Shown here piece by piece: positions 23,331 through 33,299 of a DNA stretch of 64,000 bases (position 1 is the first letter of the stretch; each line of letters begins with the position of its first letter). This stretch comes from Acanthacorydalis orientalis. Taxonomy: Eukaryota; Arthropoda; Insecta; Megaloptera; Corydalidae. Below the pieces are notes generated by a model. It was given only the letters and a program-made list of their open reading frames with translations. It was not told where the DNA came from and did no database searches. The DNA lies in assembly GCA_034766995.1 (NCBI GenBank), contig CM068313.1, positions 5,090,461 through 5,154,460 of the forward strand. The letters are read 5' to 3'. The translations under genes were made by a program, and so were the position numbers.

Positions 23331-23702
23331 TAAAGATGCCATCGTTCTTAAAGACCATTCTCACAAATCAATGAAATTGTATTTTATTTTTATTAAAATT
23401 GTCTCAATACAGAAATGCATTGTTTATCTTTTTCATTATCTGACTATTTTAACTTTATCGCCACTTCGACAACAAATATAAAGATTTAAATTTGAAAAAA
23501 AATCAATTCGACTATAACGAACATAAAAAACACAAACATATACATAAAATCGAATACAATCTAATGAAAATAACAAAAAAAATACATAAATAAACACAGA
23601 AACAGAAAGTGAATACACGGAAACCTCGAAGTGTTAATCCAACCCCATCCGCTTGTCATGACTAACTGTATCGTCTTTTGATCATTCGGTCGAGTTTTAA
23701 GG

Positions 23703-23704
<2 letters not shown>
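23331..23704. other. stretch without a recognisable gene
   Basis: A minus-strand open frame (23436-23618) is unrecognised and low in complexity. Confidence 0.5.
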
Positions 23705-23746
<42 letters not shown>

Positions 23747-23774
23747 GTATATATATATATATATATATATATAA
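23705..23774. repeat. (TA)n microsatellite, two runs
   Basis: TA at 23705-23741 and 23749-23774, separated by ACACATGT. Confidence 0.95.
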
Positions 23775-24224
23775 ATGTATATACATACAAATCTCATATC
23801 TGCGGCTGTCAATCTACTAGTGGCGTCTGCCATCTCTCCGACATGTGATAACAGTTGATGGGTTGCACTGGATCTGGCACAATTAACACCGGGGTATTTA
23901 TCAGCGCCTCTTTTTCACATTCTGTCGAGTAAATTTGACGATGCGTGTAACTGAGATATATATGTACACACATTTATAAATATTTTAACTTCGAAATTCT
24001 GTTATGTGCGCACGTGTTATTTTACACATATCGTCTCGATTTAAATTTTAAATAATTTTATAAATATATATATATCCAGATATGTCTATTCAAACCACTT
24101 TTCGAATACCTTTTCGAACCTTTTTGAATATTAAACATGGATGGATAAATACAAATGACAAAAGTATTAAATTATTTAGTATATATTTTGTACCTATACT
24201 CACATTCGTATAAATATAAATATG

Positions 24225-24231
<7 letters not shown>
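23775..24231. other. single-copy-looking stretch
   Basis: 23820-23960 is GC-richer with mixed sequence. No gene recognised. Confidence 0.45.

Positions 24232-24274
<43 letters not shown>
24232..24274. repeat. (TA)n microsatellite
   Basis: About 42 bases. Confidence 0.95.
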
Positions 24275-24279
<5 letters not shown>

Positions 24280-24584
24280 TTATATAACCGGCTTTCGATG
24301 TATATTGTAACGAAATTTGTTCTCTGTAGTGTTTGTTGAAAAATAGATATGTTCAAGGAAAAGGTAAATTGCCCAGTGAACGAGTAGAAATTTGAATATC
24401 AAACTTTTAAAATTAAATAATTAACAAATGTTTGTAAACATATTTGTAATACTAAAAAATGGCCAAAAGCAGTTGATGTTTTCGGAGAAAAAGTGCAGAG
24501 ATCGTCAATTGGTGGTACAAGCTAAAAAATATCGATTGAAAAAAACACTCATAATGTAGTCATACAAATAAGACGATTTTGTTT
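24275..24584. other. AT-rich stretch without a recognisable gene
   Basis: Nothing recognised. Confidence 0.5.
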
Positions 24585-24705
24585 GAATTTCACAAAATAA
24601 TTCTGTTTTCATCCAACAAATTAGAAAAATTTGTGTAATCAAATATGTTCAATGAATCACTAATTGTTACTTATACGCATTTTGATGATGATCCTTACTA
24701 TCCTA
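24585..24705 (+). repeat. dispersed repeat D
   Basis: GAATTTCACAAAATAATTCT, ATCCAACAAATTAG, GTAATCAAATATGTTCAATG, TTGTTACTTATACGCATTTT and GATGATGATCC. Confidence 0.75.
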
Positions 24706-24778
24706 ATATAAACCAGCCCTAATTCAATTCAACAATATAGTCCCTAGGTAACATCTATTAAAGTACGTATACATTTTT

Positions 24779-24781
<3 letters not shown>

Positions 24782-24854
<73 letters not shown>
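24782..24854. repeat. (CT)n(TA)n compound microsatellite
   Basis: About 29 bases of CT followed by 44 bases of TA. Confidence 0.95.
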
Positions 24855-24856
<2 letters not shown>

Positions 24857-25366
24857 CATTCAATGTACTGTATTCATTTCGACAAAGCGACACAACAAAT
24901 TTTTCATAATTACACAAGTTCATACACAACAATTATCCGAGATATGTGTTTTCTGCGAGTCGATCAGTTTTTCACGACGGCCACTGCACAACCCCGTACC
25001 GCCGTCCGCTCGTTCACGACCGATGCACGTATCCGTCGAGTGAAAAAAATATCTTGGCTACATCCCTTCTGACCTAAATAACACTCACACGAGAGTTAAT
25101 ACTTATAAATTGTGTAGGTGACGTAAAAAATTGAGAAAACTGTATTGTTTCACATTGATTTTTCTTATACGATTTTTTCCTTTCGCTCGACGGTCTCGAT
25201 ACATGATTTTTCTTTCAATGTACAGACGTGTGAAAGTGACATTTTTGACAGTGGACGGCGGTTTTTCACCACGTTTCTTTTGTCCAGTCGTTTAATCGAA
25301 ACTGTTCGGTTTATTTTTTTTTCAAATGAAAAATATTAGGTTTATTTTAAGAAACGATACGATTAA

Positions 25367-25368
<2 letters not shown>
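24855..25368. other. GC-richer stretch, no gene recognised
   Basis: 24945-25060 is CpG-rich relative to its surroundings and is covered by two overlapping open frames (to 25043 and 25072). Neither translation resembles a known family. A small unrecognised exon cannot be excluded. Confidence 0.35.

Positions 25369-25432
<64 letters not shown>
25369..25432. repeat. (TA)n microsatellite
   Basis: About 63 bases with one ACAT interruption. Confidence 0.95.
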
Positions 25433-25853
25433 TTGAAAGTTTTATAAAAAGAACAGAATCTATCCTCTGTTCGATACATTTCGCACTAATCCCGCTCCCC
25501 CCTGACAAATAACATAAATTAACAAATTACACATAAAAATAATCCGCTTAAAATGTAAGTCGTAAAATTTTTATTAGAAAAGTTTATAAAAATTAACATA
25601 ACAAAATATAATGTTAAAATGTGTAATGTTAAAATTTTTTGACTCTATGCTTCAGTGAATACAATATTTTGAATAAATTTCTTATCAGTTTCACTCTGAA
25701 ATGGTATATCCTCTTTCATTGTACGCTGTAAAGTAGGACACTGATCATGTGAATGATCAACCAATCAGAACAGAGCACACGTGAACAATATCAACCAATC
25801 AGAGAACAAATAAAACGCACACATAGAGACGACACCATTTTTTAGTTATAGAG
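25433..25853. other. stretch without a recognisable gene
   Basis: AACCAATCAGA occurs at 25758-25769 and again at 25793-25803, with a related ACCAATCAGAGAA at 42406. These CCAAT-containing repeats could be transposon promoter remains, but nothing downstream supports that. Confidence 0.35.
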
Positions 25854-26340
25854 CAGTGGTTCTCAATTTGTGGTCCGTGGATCTTAATGGGTTCGTGGGT
25901 AACTCTTATTCTAATAATAGATGGATTAACGATCCTTTTAAAGAAGATGTAAAGCCATAAAAGGTTTAACCAGTAATGGAGAAAACAGCTTGGTGAAGAT
26001 TTCTTGTAATAGTTCATTAAAATGATTGATTAATGAAAATAAATTGACAAATTTAACAAAATTAAAATAAAGAAACGGACTAAATGTAGAGCCTGAATTG
26101 AGAGTACAAGTTAGCACAATTGAACCAAATATTTCTGAACTTGTCTTAGACAAACAACATCATTCTTCACACTAACTAAAAATTGATATTGTTGTTCATT
26201 TATTGTAATTATAAAAATGAAGTTTAATTGTTTTTCTGATATAAATTCTTTTATCATAAGACCTGCTTATTTTTCTAGTATTCCCGTACCGGTAACACAA
26301 TCCTATACAAAGGGGCCCACGAAATTTTTCATATTAATAT
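25854..26340 (+). mobile_element. hAT transposon relic, copy 1
   Basis: Starts CAGTGGTTCTCAATTTGTGG, which has the CAGNGGTTCTCAA form of many hAT ends. It is followed by GTCCGTGG and a transposase C-terminal relic, and near 26311-26335 by GGGGCCCACGAAATTTTTC, as in hAT 3' ends. The second terminal repeat is not visible; the inverted copy 2 begins there instead. The preceding 8 bases (TTATAGAG) could be a target duplication, but no partner was found. Confidence 0.7.
25900..26168 (+). pseudogene. hAT (Buster/ZBED5-like) transposase C-terminus, copy 1
   Basis: Frames on the plus strand read NPFKEDVKA, KGLTSNGENSLVKISCNSSL, NENKLTNLTK and RNGLNVEPELRVQVSTIEPN, ending KQHHSSH-stop. This is the C-terminal signature (DPF, RLNVEPELR, IEP, HPSH) of the Buster-type hAT transposases related to vertebrate ZBED5/SCAND3-like proteins. 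The segment normally lying between the NE-K and the KYRNRLNVEP motif (the dimerisation region with its FSALT motif) is absent, and stops and frame changes occur. Copy 2 has the same deletion. Family level is recalled, not searched. Confidence 0.75.
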
Positions 26341-26650
26341 AGGGGTTGTCTAGTTGGTTGCTTATTGGTGTTTTAGGGTGGGGGTGTTCTGCATTAAAAA
26401 TAGTAAGGATCGCTGTTATGCGATTATTCTCAATCTTATTTGGTTCAATTATGCTAACTTGTACTCTAAAATCAGGCTCTACGTTTAGTCTATTTCTGTA
26501 TTTTGACTCTGTTAAATTTGTCAATTTATTTTCATTAAACCATCATTTTAACAAACAGTTACCAGAAATCTCCACTAATCTGTTTCCTCCATTACTGGTT
26601 AAGATTTTGTCGTGTTTAAAAAATCAAACAAGTAAAAATGGTTGGAGTAG
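26290..26650 (-). pseudogene. hAT (Buster/ZBED5-like) transposase C-terminus, copy 2, inverted
   Basis: On the minus strand: ILTSNGGNRLVEISGNCLL, FNENKLTNLTESKYRNRLNV and EPDFRVQVSIIEPNKIEN. This parallels copy 1 and lacks the same internal segment. Beyond it the sequence runs into unrelated frame (NAEHPHPKTPISNQ) and a terminal-like GGGGTTGTC block. The two copies face each other tail to tail about 150 bases apart and could base-pair over roughly 250 bases. There is no intact start or catalytic core. Confidence 0.75.
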
Positions 26651-26964
26651 GATTGAAAGTAAGATTTTTCATTTATATCTGCAAAAAAATGACTTTTAAC
26701 CATCACAAGCTTATACTAAAATTCATGACGCTTTGATACATATTTTAAAATATATTTCTATGAAAGCTAGAAATATTTATAATATAAATTAAATTAGAAC
26801 CAAATTCTTTCTTGAATAAATAATGAAATGAATAAATAAATAAACAATGTCAACATTCAAAGTAGAATAATATCTTGCTAGTTTATTATAAAGAGATATA
26901 GAGATGTTGTCGTTTGAAATTGCGTAGGAATTTTTAAGATTTACTATGTGTGGGAGACAATGTA

Positions 26965-26967
<3 letters not shown>
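26651..26967. other. AT-rich stretch without a recognisable gene
   Basis: Nothing recognised. Confidence 0.5.

Positions 26968-27021
<54 letters not shown>
26968..27021. repeat. (TA)n microsatellite
   Basis: About 54 bases, uninterrupted. Confidence 0.95.
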
Positions 27022-27025
<4 letters not shown>

Positions 27026-27532
27026 TATAATAATATTCAAAAATAAATGGGTGGCAAGTTCGATATCCTTGCCCTCATAAATTAAATGGTAATTTCAAAG
27101 GTTCTCGTAGATAATGCTACTGGGCGTGTGAGGCGGATTCTGTTCACATATTTCCCATAGATAACACGGCCACGCCTTTATCTATAAGAACATAAATTTT
27201 CATACTATTGTAGTGAAATACTTGCTGTTGGTTACTTTGCATTAATTTCGTAAATTGATGTTCGGCGTTAATTCTGGATGATTAAATATTTCATACATGA
27301 AAATCGGAACCGGAAATCTTATACGCTTTTATTTAATTAAAAGCGTTGCAAATGCCGCACTTTCAAGTATCTATACAATATATCTTTCGATGTGTACACA
27401 CATAGACGCACACACGTAAATTAAATGTGCGATATGTATGTTATTGTTCATTTATTAAATGTTACGGATTAGACAGTCGTTTCTATTTTATTTGTATATA
27501 AATATAGACTCGACGATGAGAATTATAGTGAG

Positions 27533-27535
<3 letters not shown>
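27022..27535. other. stretch without a recognisable gene
   Basis: 27050-27190 is less AT-biased and looks single-copy. No gene recognised. Confidence 0.45.

Positions 27536-27591
<56 letters not shown>
27536..27591. repeat. (TA)n microsatellite, left border of MITE
   Basis: About 56 bases, joined directly to AGGGTAATACAACTT. Confidence 0.95.
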
Positions 27592-27596
<5 letters not shown>

Positions 27597-27794
27597 ATAC
27601 AACTTAAGCTTCCGTACGAAAGTACTAAGAAAAACGCAAAATTTAAAAAAGCAGGTTATCCCCCATTTAGTATTTTAGTTCTATTGTATTTTAGTATTGA
27701 AATGAATTAAAATACTAAATAAAAATAACATGACATTTCTTAACTCCTGGGTCCTACTTTAATACTTCCATATAGAAGCATAAATTGAATTAAA
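27592..27794. mobile_element. foldback MITE, family M, copy 2
   Basis: Both ends carry a CTTCC or CTTCT motif near a TACGAAAGTACTAAG or TATGGAAGTATTAAAG block on opposite strands, and the centre folds on TTTAGTATTTTAGTTC against GAATTAAAATACTAAATAAA. The element is thus a long imperfect palindrome between two TA arrays. It is reverse-oriented relative to copy 1 at 2548. No coding capacity. Confidence 0.75.
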
Positions 27795-27821
27795 CTATAT
27801 ATATATATATATATATATATA
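27795..27821. repeat. (TA)n microsatellite, right border of MITE
   Basis: About 26 bases following GAATTAAAC. Confidence 0.95.
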
Positions 27822-27900
27822 AACAACATTAAATGATAAATAAATTATTTGATTAATATAAATTAAGTTACATAGATAAAAGTAAGATCAAAATTGACAA

Positions 27901-27988
27901 AACGGGGGTTGCAAGCGAAGTGGACGCGGGCAGAGCCCCCGGTGGTCATCGAACGTATCGCTGCAGAGGAAAAAGTCCTCTGGTATGC
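27901..27988 (+). repeat. GC-rich repeat G, copy A
   Basis: GCAAGCGAAGTGGACGCGGG, CAGAGCCCCCGGTGG and CTCTGGTATGCA. It shares the GCGAAG..., GGGCAGAGCCCCC and CTCTGGTAT elements with 44749-44857 and GGCAGAGCCCCCT with 32746-32830. It is very unlike the surrounding AT-rich DNA. Confidence 0.65.
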
Positions 27989-28164
27989 AAAAAATAAATA
28001 ACTCAATCAAATCTGTTTCCTTTTTTAATTAAAAATCATTTTTTTATTTTTCTATAAATACATATTTCTTTTTCTGAAATGTAAATTGAAAAAATCTTAA
28101 ATAAACGCGCACAACTAGAAAACTTATTTATGTTTAACGAAACTCTCTCTCTTCCTTCTATCTT

Positions 28165-28172
<8 letters not shown>

Positions 28173-28224
<52 letters not shown>
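28173..28224. repeat. (TA)n microsatellite
   Basis: About 51 bases after a CT-rich leader (28144-28172). Confidence 0.95.
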
Positions 28225-28228
<4 letters not shown>

Positions 28229-28371
28229 ACATAAATACAGAAATATATATAAATTCATTTAGTATTTTAGTTTTATTTCACACTTTAATATACGTAGGAG
28301 AAAAATAAATTTCAGTTTAAGTAACTCCTTCACATAAATGTCTTTTTGAAAAGCTTATGAACATACGCTTT

Positions 28372-28374
<3 letters not shown>

Positions 28375-28415
<41 letters not shown>
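28375..28415. repeat. (TA)n microsatellite
   Basis: About 40 bases, ending at TCCCTAATGTAAC. Confidence 0.95.
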
Positions 28416-28419
<4 letters not shown>

Positions 28420-28792
28420 AATGTAACTTCAAATACCATTACTGATAGTTAAACATGAAACTAACAAACTTCTCAGAAGTCGAATTTAAATGCAAATTTC
28501 ATGTTATCATATAGCAATTATAATACGTACCAATAATATTTGTCAGATAAATCGATAATGTTTAACATAACGCGCTAGTTGTGGCAGATACGTACCGGCC
28601 CTATGGAATTTTCTAATTAGGGCATTTGTTCAAAATTGGATTCTTTGAGTTTGGAGATTGAGCTCTTATTGTAATCGAGTTTATTCTGAAAAAGTGAACT
28701 CTGATTCATGAGCATAGAATTTTGGTTAGCTCTTCTTAAATACTGATAATAATTTTATCATATTTATATAAGAGTGATATTTTTTGAAAATA
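28416..28792. other. stretch without a recognisable gene
   Basis: Nothing recognised between the TA array and the mariner derivative at 28793. Confidence 0.5.
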
Positions 28793-29307
28793 TTCGATGT
28801 AAGAATTAATTCAGTGCCTTTATATTGAATCAATCAACTCTGTTTTAAATTAAAATATTTTCTCGTCATTTTAAGATTTTGAAGTTCCCGTCTTAACATT
28901 TAAAAAAGATTATATATCTTGGCCAAGTAGTTAGCATAACCTCACAAAACTGTGAAAACAACGGCGCCAGAAAAAAAGCTTATCAGGCATTTCATACTTT
29001 TCATATTTCAGTTGGAAAAAATGCTGCCGAAGCTGCCAAAATTATTTATCCAGCTCTGGAAGAAGGTGATTCGAAGCATAAAACATGCAAAAAACGATAA
29101 AACAGTGGAAGAGATCCAAAAATGCATTGCACATTCATTGACTCGAAGATGCTATATTTTTTTGATACACAATTCTTCAGTTAATTGATGGATGGAGAAA
29201 AGTTATATAAATTAATAGAAGATATTTTGAAGATTGAAATGTATTTGATTTTTCCATACACATTCATTTTCTATAAAAAAAGGTACCGAATTAATTTCTA
29301 CATCTAA
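28793..29307 (+). mobile_element. 515-bp mariner deletion derivative (family N), copy 1
   Basis: Terminal repeats: left TTCGATGTAAGAATTAATTC, right (minus strand) TTAGATGTAGAAATTAATTC, with TA on both sides. Inside are transposase scraps in changing frames: a first-HTH segment reading FQLEKNAAEAAKI-like, VEEIQKCIA, then a C-terminal DGEKLYKLIEDILKIEMY-like segment. The whole catalytic region is missing. Copy 3 at 42856-43370 has exactly the same length and the same internal joint, so this is a propagated non-autonomous family, not an independent deletion. Confidence 0.8.
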
Positions 29308-29539
29308 TAAAATAAAGTAATAGAAGGATGCATATTTCTTCTTCTAATTTACAAATTATTTTCTTGTGAACAATATTTGTCATACAAATACACTTCTTGA
29401 CAAGATAAATTCCGTATCGACAAGCACAGCGTTTGTCAACAATATGAAGTTATTACAACGTCGATTCAATGAACTGGAACGGTTGAATGTACTTTATCCT
29501 TAACCAAAACCATACAAAACAGGAGTAAAATACACGTCT
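29308..29539. other. AT-rich stretch, no gene
   Basis: Nothing recognised. Confidence 0.5.
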
Positions 29540-29900
29540 GTCACGAACAATGTGTGATCCTGTTTGTGAAGCGACGCCCGCAGAGAAATCAGTTTTGGCG
29601 AACGCTTTTCTATCCAGCTTATAATTATTGTTATTGCAACGCCACGAACATACATACATACATACATGCATACTATGTGCATTACACATGCACAATAATG
29701 CACTCTGGCGACATTAAATCTGATACGATTATTACGGCAACGGTCAATTTCCGTTAAGCGGCGCGATCGGTGCCAATCCTGCTACCGGTCCGTCGATAAT
29801 CTCCTACGCCAACATATTATTAGGAAGATACAGTGTCTATTATTCATACGGGTACATAATATCTCGTGCCTGTTCTCCCATAAAATTGTATTAACGACGA
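29540..29900. other. GC-richer single-copy island, no gene recognised
   Basis: Mixed, CpG-containing sequence with a short CATA run at about 29649-29675. The open frames on both strands interrupt each other and match no known family. A candidate for conserved non-coding DNA. Confidence 0.35.
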
Positions 29901-30193
29901 TCTACTCTGTGTGTCTAATTGATTATGTGCTGCGATGTTTCCAATACAGAAAAGTAAATTCTCTGATCGGATAAAACAGCATGTGTGTTTATATAAAGTC
30001 GATGAAAGGTCTATACTCACAGCTAAACTATTATATTGAAAGTTTGTAATCTAATTTCCGAAGAATGTATTAGTAGTTAGGTTCGGATCAACAAGCATTT
30101 AATCAATGAACTACACGTAACCTGAAGTATGGTATTAGTGTAATCTTTTATCGAGAAAATGATAATCATGGACAAGATATAATCCTTACAATA

Positions 30194-30301
30194 TTAACCC
30201 CATAAGTGTTTTGTTCTATTTTGAGAATGTGTTCTGGCGTGCTTAATTATTTCTAGGAGATGACGAGTATACTCGACGAAAACACAGTAAATGCACTTGC
30301 T
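30194..30301 (+). repeat. repeat K, copy 1 (TTAA-bounded)
   Basis: About 108 bases matching 50153-50260 in direct orientation: TTAACC, AAGTGTTTTGTT, TATTTTGAGAATGTG, TTAATTATTTCT and CGACGAAAACACAGTAAAT. The TTAACC start suggests a piggyBac-type terminus. Confidence 0.8.
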
Positions 30302-31090
30302 TTAAGATTGAGTTAAATTAGTTTATTGAATTAATTAAAATTTCTTTTCAGTTAAAAATTAATCTAGACAAATATAAATTCATCAAAATCTAACACAACA
30401 GAAGATAGAATTATCTAGACGGTGCATTTTAATAGAGAAAATTTACTTAAACTATTTTCGGCTCGTTTCTCACAATTCAACCAATGGAGCTTCAGAAAAT
30501 TCACAGAAACTCTCATTATGCGTTTAACAATTCACAATTTTTATGTTAACCAATCACAACGCAGCATTTTTTTACTACGTGATCGTAAATTCTCAAATCA
30601 AGTTTTAAAGAGATTCATCAAACAGCTTAATGGCAAATATAGAGATGAAGTGGTAAGGGTGCCATAAAAATACATTATTCTTGAAGATCCGTAAATAGGA
30701 GAACAGGAAATAAATGGAAAATATAATGAGATATCTCAAAGGAAAAAAATAAAACTAATCAAACTGACAATTTAAAAATAAAAAATTAAAAATTATTAAC
30801 AGAGAGATAGAATCATATCGAGAAGATTACAACTAAACTATATTGTTATCATCTCTCTAAAAAGAAAGCACATTTCCAGTATGGCTTCAATTATATTATT
30901 AGTAATAATCGATTATTTACAACACCATTACTTCACAAAAAAATACACATTATCAAAAATAATTGAATAAGTCCTTAAAATAGAAATAAATTGAATCAGA
31001 TACAGATTATTTTTTTAAAAAGATTCTAAAATACATGGTGAAATATAATAATAAAAAATAAACCCTATATTTATACTCTATTATATACGT
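30302..31090. other. AT-rich stretch with one unassigned frame
   Basis: The 81-codon frame 30422-30667 (plus) ends LKRFIKQLNGKYRDEVVRVP. It is basic and not low-complexity but was not recognised. The rest holds nothing. Confidence 0.4.
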
Positions 31091-31097
31091 ACACACT

Positions 31098-31133
<36 letters not shown>

Positions 31134-31148
31134 CATAAAATAAATACA

Positions 31149-31175
<27 letters not shown>
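31091..31175. repeat. (AC)n(TA)n microsatellites, two TA runs
   Basis: AC at 31091-31113, TA at 31113-31133, a 15-base spacer, TA at 31149-31175. Confidence 0.95.
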
Positions 31176-31179
<4 letters not shown>

Positions 31180-32089
31180 CATACAATAAATAAGTGCCAA
31201 TAACCTGGTCATTGAGATATTTTCTAAAATTATACAAAAAATATAAAAAAAGAAAGAAAAGAAAAATAAATTAGCAACTTTAATTCTAGATGAGTGGTTC
31301 TGAATGAAAATTATGATTATTGTATTAAAACTCCAGAGGATTCTTCTGTAAGAAATGATTTGTTTGTGGTTACCTCGATTTAAATGTCAAAAATTACCGA
31401 TTAGAATTCGAGTTCGATACCCAAAAGTAGTTAAATGGGTCAAATAACGAAACACAAATATCTCAGTTTGAACCTTTAGTTTTAAAACAATGCACAGCGT
31501 ACGTTACTAGAATTATGTATTGAATTATTTAACCTTTTAAGATGTAGTGGGAGATAAACATTCCAAGGTGTTTATTTTAATGAGTTACTAGTTTATTTTA
31601 TGATTACAATTAACAATTGTTATTATTATTCAAGACTAGTTGTATATTCTATGAAAATAAGCTAGAATTTATTGTTTAAACTTCTACATTGCATTTTTAT
31701 CCTGCAAAAAAAAAAAAAAACAATGAGTATTTCTATAACCATAGATGTTTAGAATTCTATACTTTATTAAATTTTATTTTTAACCTCTTAATAGAGGAAT
31801 TAATTTTTGTTCGTGTAAAAATAACTCGTTTCATAGTGGGAATTTTTTTCTTTGCAATTGCATATTATTATATCGGATTTAAAATACGAAAAGGAAAGTA
31901 AAAAATTAAAAATATTTCAATAAAATATATTAAATCGAAAAATAAAAAGTAAGAAGTAAAAAATAAATAATACGTAAAACGTAATGCCGAATAGCGATTA
32001 ATTTTTGAAGCACCATGACGAAAAATGTCGTTATGCTCATTGGAGTTGTATTTCTGGTATGATGAAATATTTAGTCATGCCCAGTTAAA
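31176..32089. other. AT-rich stretch without a recognisable gene
   Basis: The frame 31689-31901 contains a hydrophobic run but is AT-driven and unrecognised. Confidence 0.45.
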
Positions 32090-32520
32090 AGGTTAAGAGA
32101 TGTACGGATAGTTCAAGACAAGTGTCCGCATGTCGATGATCAAACGCGGATAACTTTTGAACCAGTGGATATTTTTTTTTAATTTACATTCAGAAAAGAT
32201 GTGTCTATAAAACATTAAACTTTTGTTTGATTTTTAGTTACTGACGCGCGGTTTAAGACTTGAGTGTCCACATTTCGATGATTGGATCAGGATAACTTTT
32301 GAACCAGTGAATATTTTTTTTAATTTATATTCAGCAAAGATGTGTCTATAAAAAACTACACTTTTGTTTGATTTTTAGTTATTGAAGCAAGGTTTAAGAT
32401 ATGAGTTACCACATTTCGATGATTGGATCACGATAACTTTTGAACCAGTGGATATTTTTTAAATGTTTTTTTAGTTGTGTTCTGCGAAGAAGTATCTACA
32501 AATTATCACATACGTTTTTC
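32090..32520. repeat. tandem repeat, ~141 bp unit, about 3 copies
   Basis: GATAACTTTTGAACCAGTG recurs at 32149, 32291 and 32432, in phase with CGATGATTGGATCA-like, AAGATGTGTCTATAAAA and CTTTTGTTTGATTTTTAGTT blocks. Adjacent units are highly similar, and the third decays after its first half. Confidence 0.9.
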
Positions 32521-32745
32521 AATTTAAAAAAAAGGAAAAAAAAATATTTTCTTCTACAATTCTGATAAAAATTCAAATTTAACTCTATTGAAATGTAGAG
32601 AACTTAATTTTGTATTTTTTTTGAAAAATACAATAAAATTCATCCAGTGCTTCTTAGTCAACAGATGAAGTTGGTTGTCACTTTGAAATTTGACCAGATA
32701 ATCTGTTTCATGTTTCTCACTTTAAAATATGTGTAATAACCATGG
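32521..32745. other. AT-rich stretch, no gene
   Basis: Low-complexity poly-A/T runs. Nothing recognised. Confidence 0.5.
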
Positions 32746-32830
32746 AGGTTATAAGACGGAGACGAAAGAAAGCGGAGGGAGATTCCCTCGGGAATTGGTG
32801 GGCGTAGTGAGTGAGTGGCAGAGCCCCCTA
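32746..32830 (+). repeat. GC-rich repeat G, copy B
   Basis: GGTTATAAGACGGAGACG, GGAGGGAGATTCCCTCGGG, GGTGGGCGTAGTGAGTGAG and GGCAGAGCCCCCT. It aligns along its length with copy C at 44749. Confidence 0.72.
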
Positions 32831-32979
32831 TTGATTGAATGGGTATAATTTACAATAGGCTGTAGGTAGTTATGAAAATGTATGTAAATCATGATTTTTT
32901 TAATTATGTGACTCTCACTCTTTCTCTCCCTCTCTCTATGTTTATATATAAATATGTATATATATAAATATGTATATAA

Positions 32980-32985
<6 letters not shown>

Positions 32986-33010
<25 letters not shown>

Positions 33011-33252
33011 AAATCAGAATTATCCACTAAAACTAGAAATTTCATGATGTCGACTTATTTATTTGGGACAAAGTTTCTATGGTACCAAAATATGTTTATC
33101 TCTAATATATATATATATATATATATTGATAACACAACTATGTTGCAATCTATCTGCGAGAATTATTATATATACATACTAACCCACACACACACATATA
33201 TATGTAAATATATAACAATTCCGTTGCAATATATCTGCGAGAATGATTATAT
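32986..33252. repeat. TA microsatellites with short direct duplication
   Basis: TA runs at 32986-33011 and 33105-33127. TTGCAATCTATCTGCGAGAA (about 33143) recurs as TTGCAATATATCTGCGAGAA (about 33221), 78 bases apart. Confidence 0.8.
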
Positions 33253-33299
33253 AGACATAAATGAATATTAAAAATATGCTCATTGTTTCATTCGGTTAC

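Noticed and set aside
26346..26699. 117-codon plus-strand open frame, the second longest in the window
   Set aside because: It is the antisense of the hAT transposase relic on the minus strand.
30422..30667. 81-codon frame ending LNGKYRDEVVRVP
   Set aside because: Not low-complexity, but no domain recognised and no splice or promoter context; kept only as an unassigned frame.
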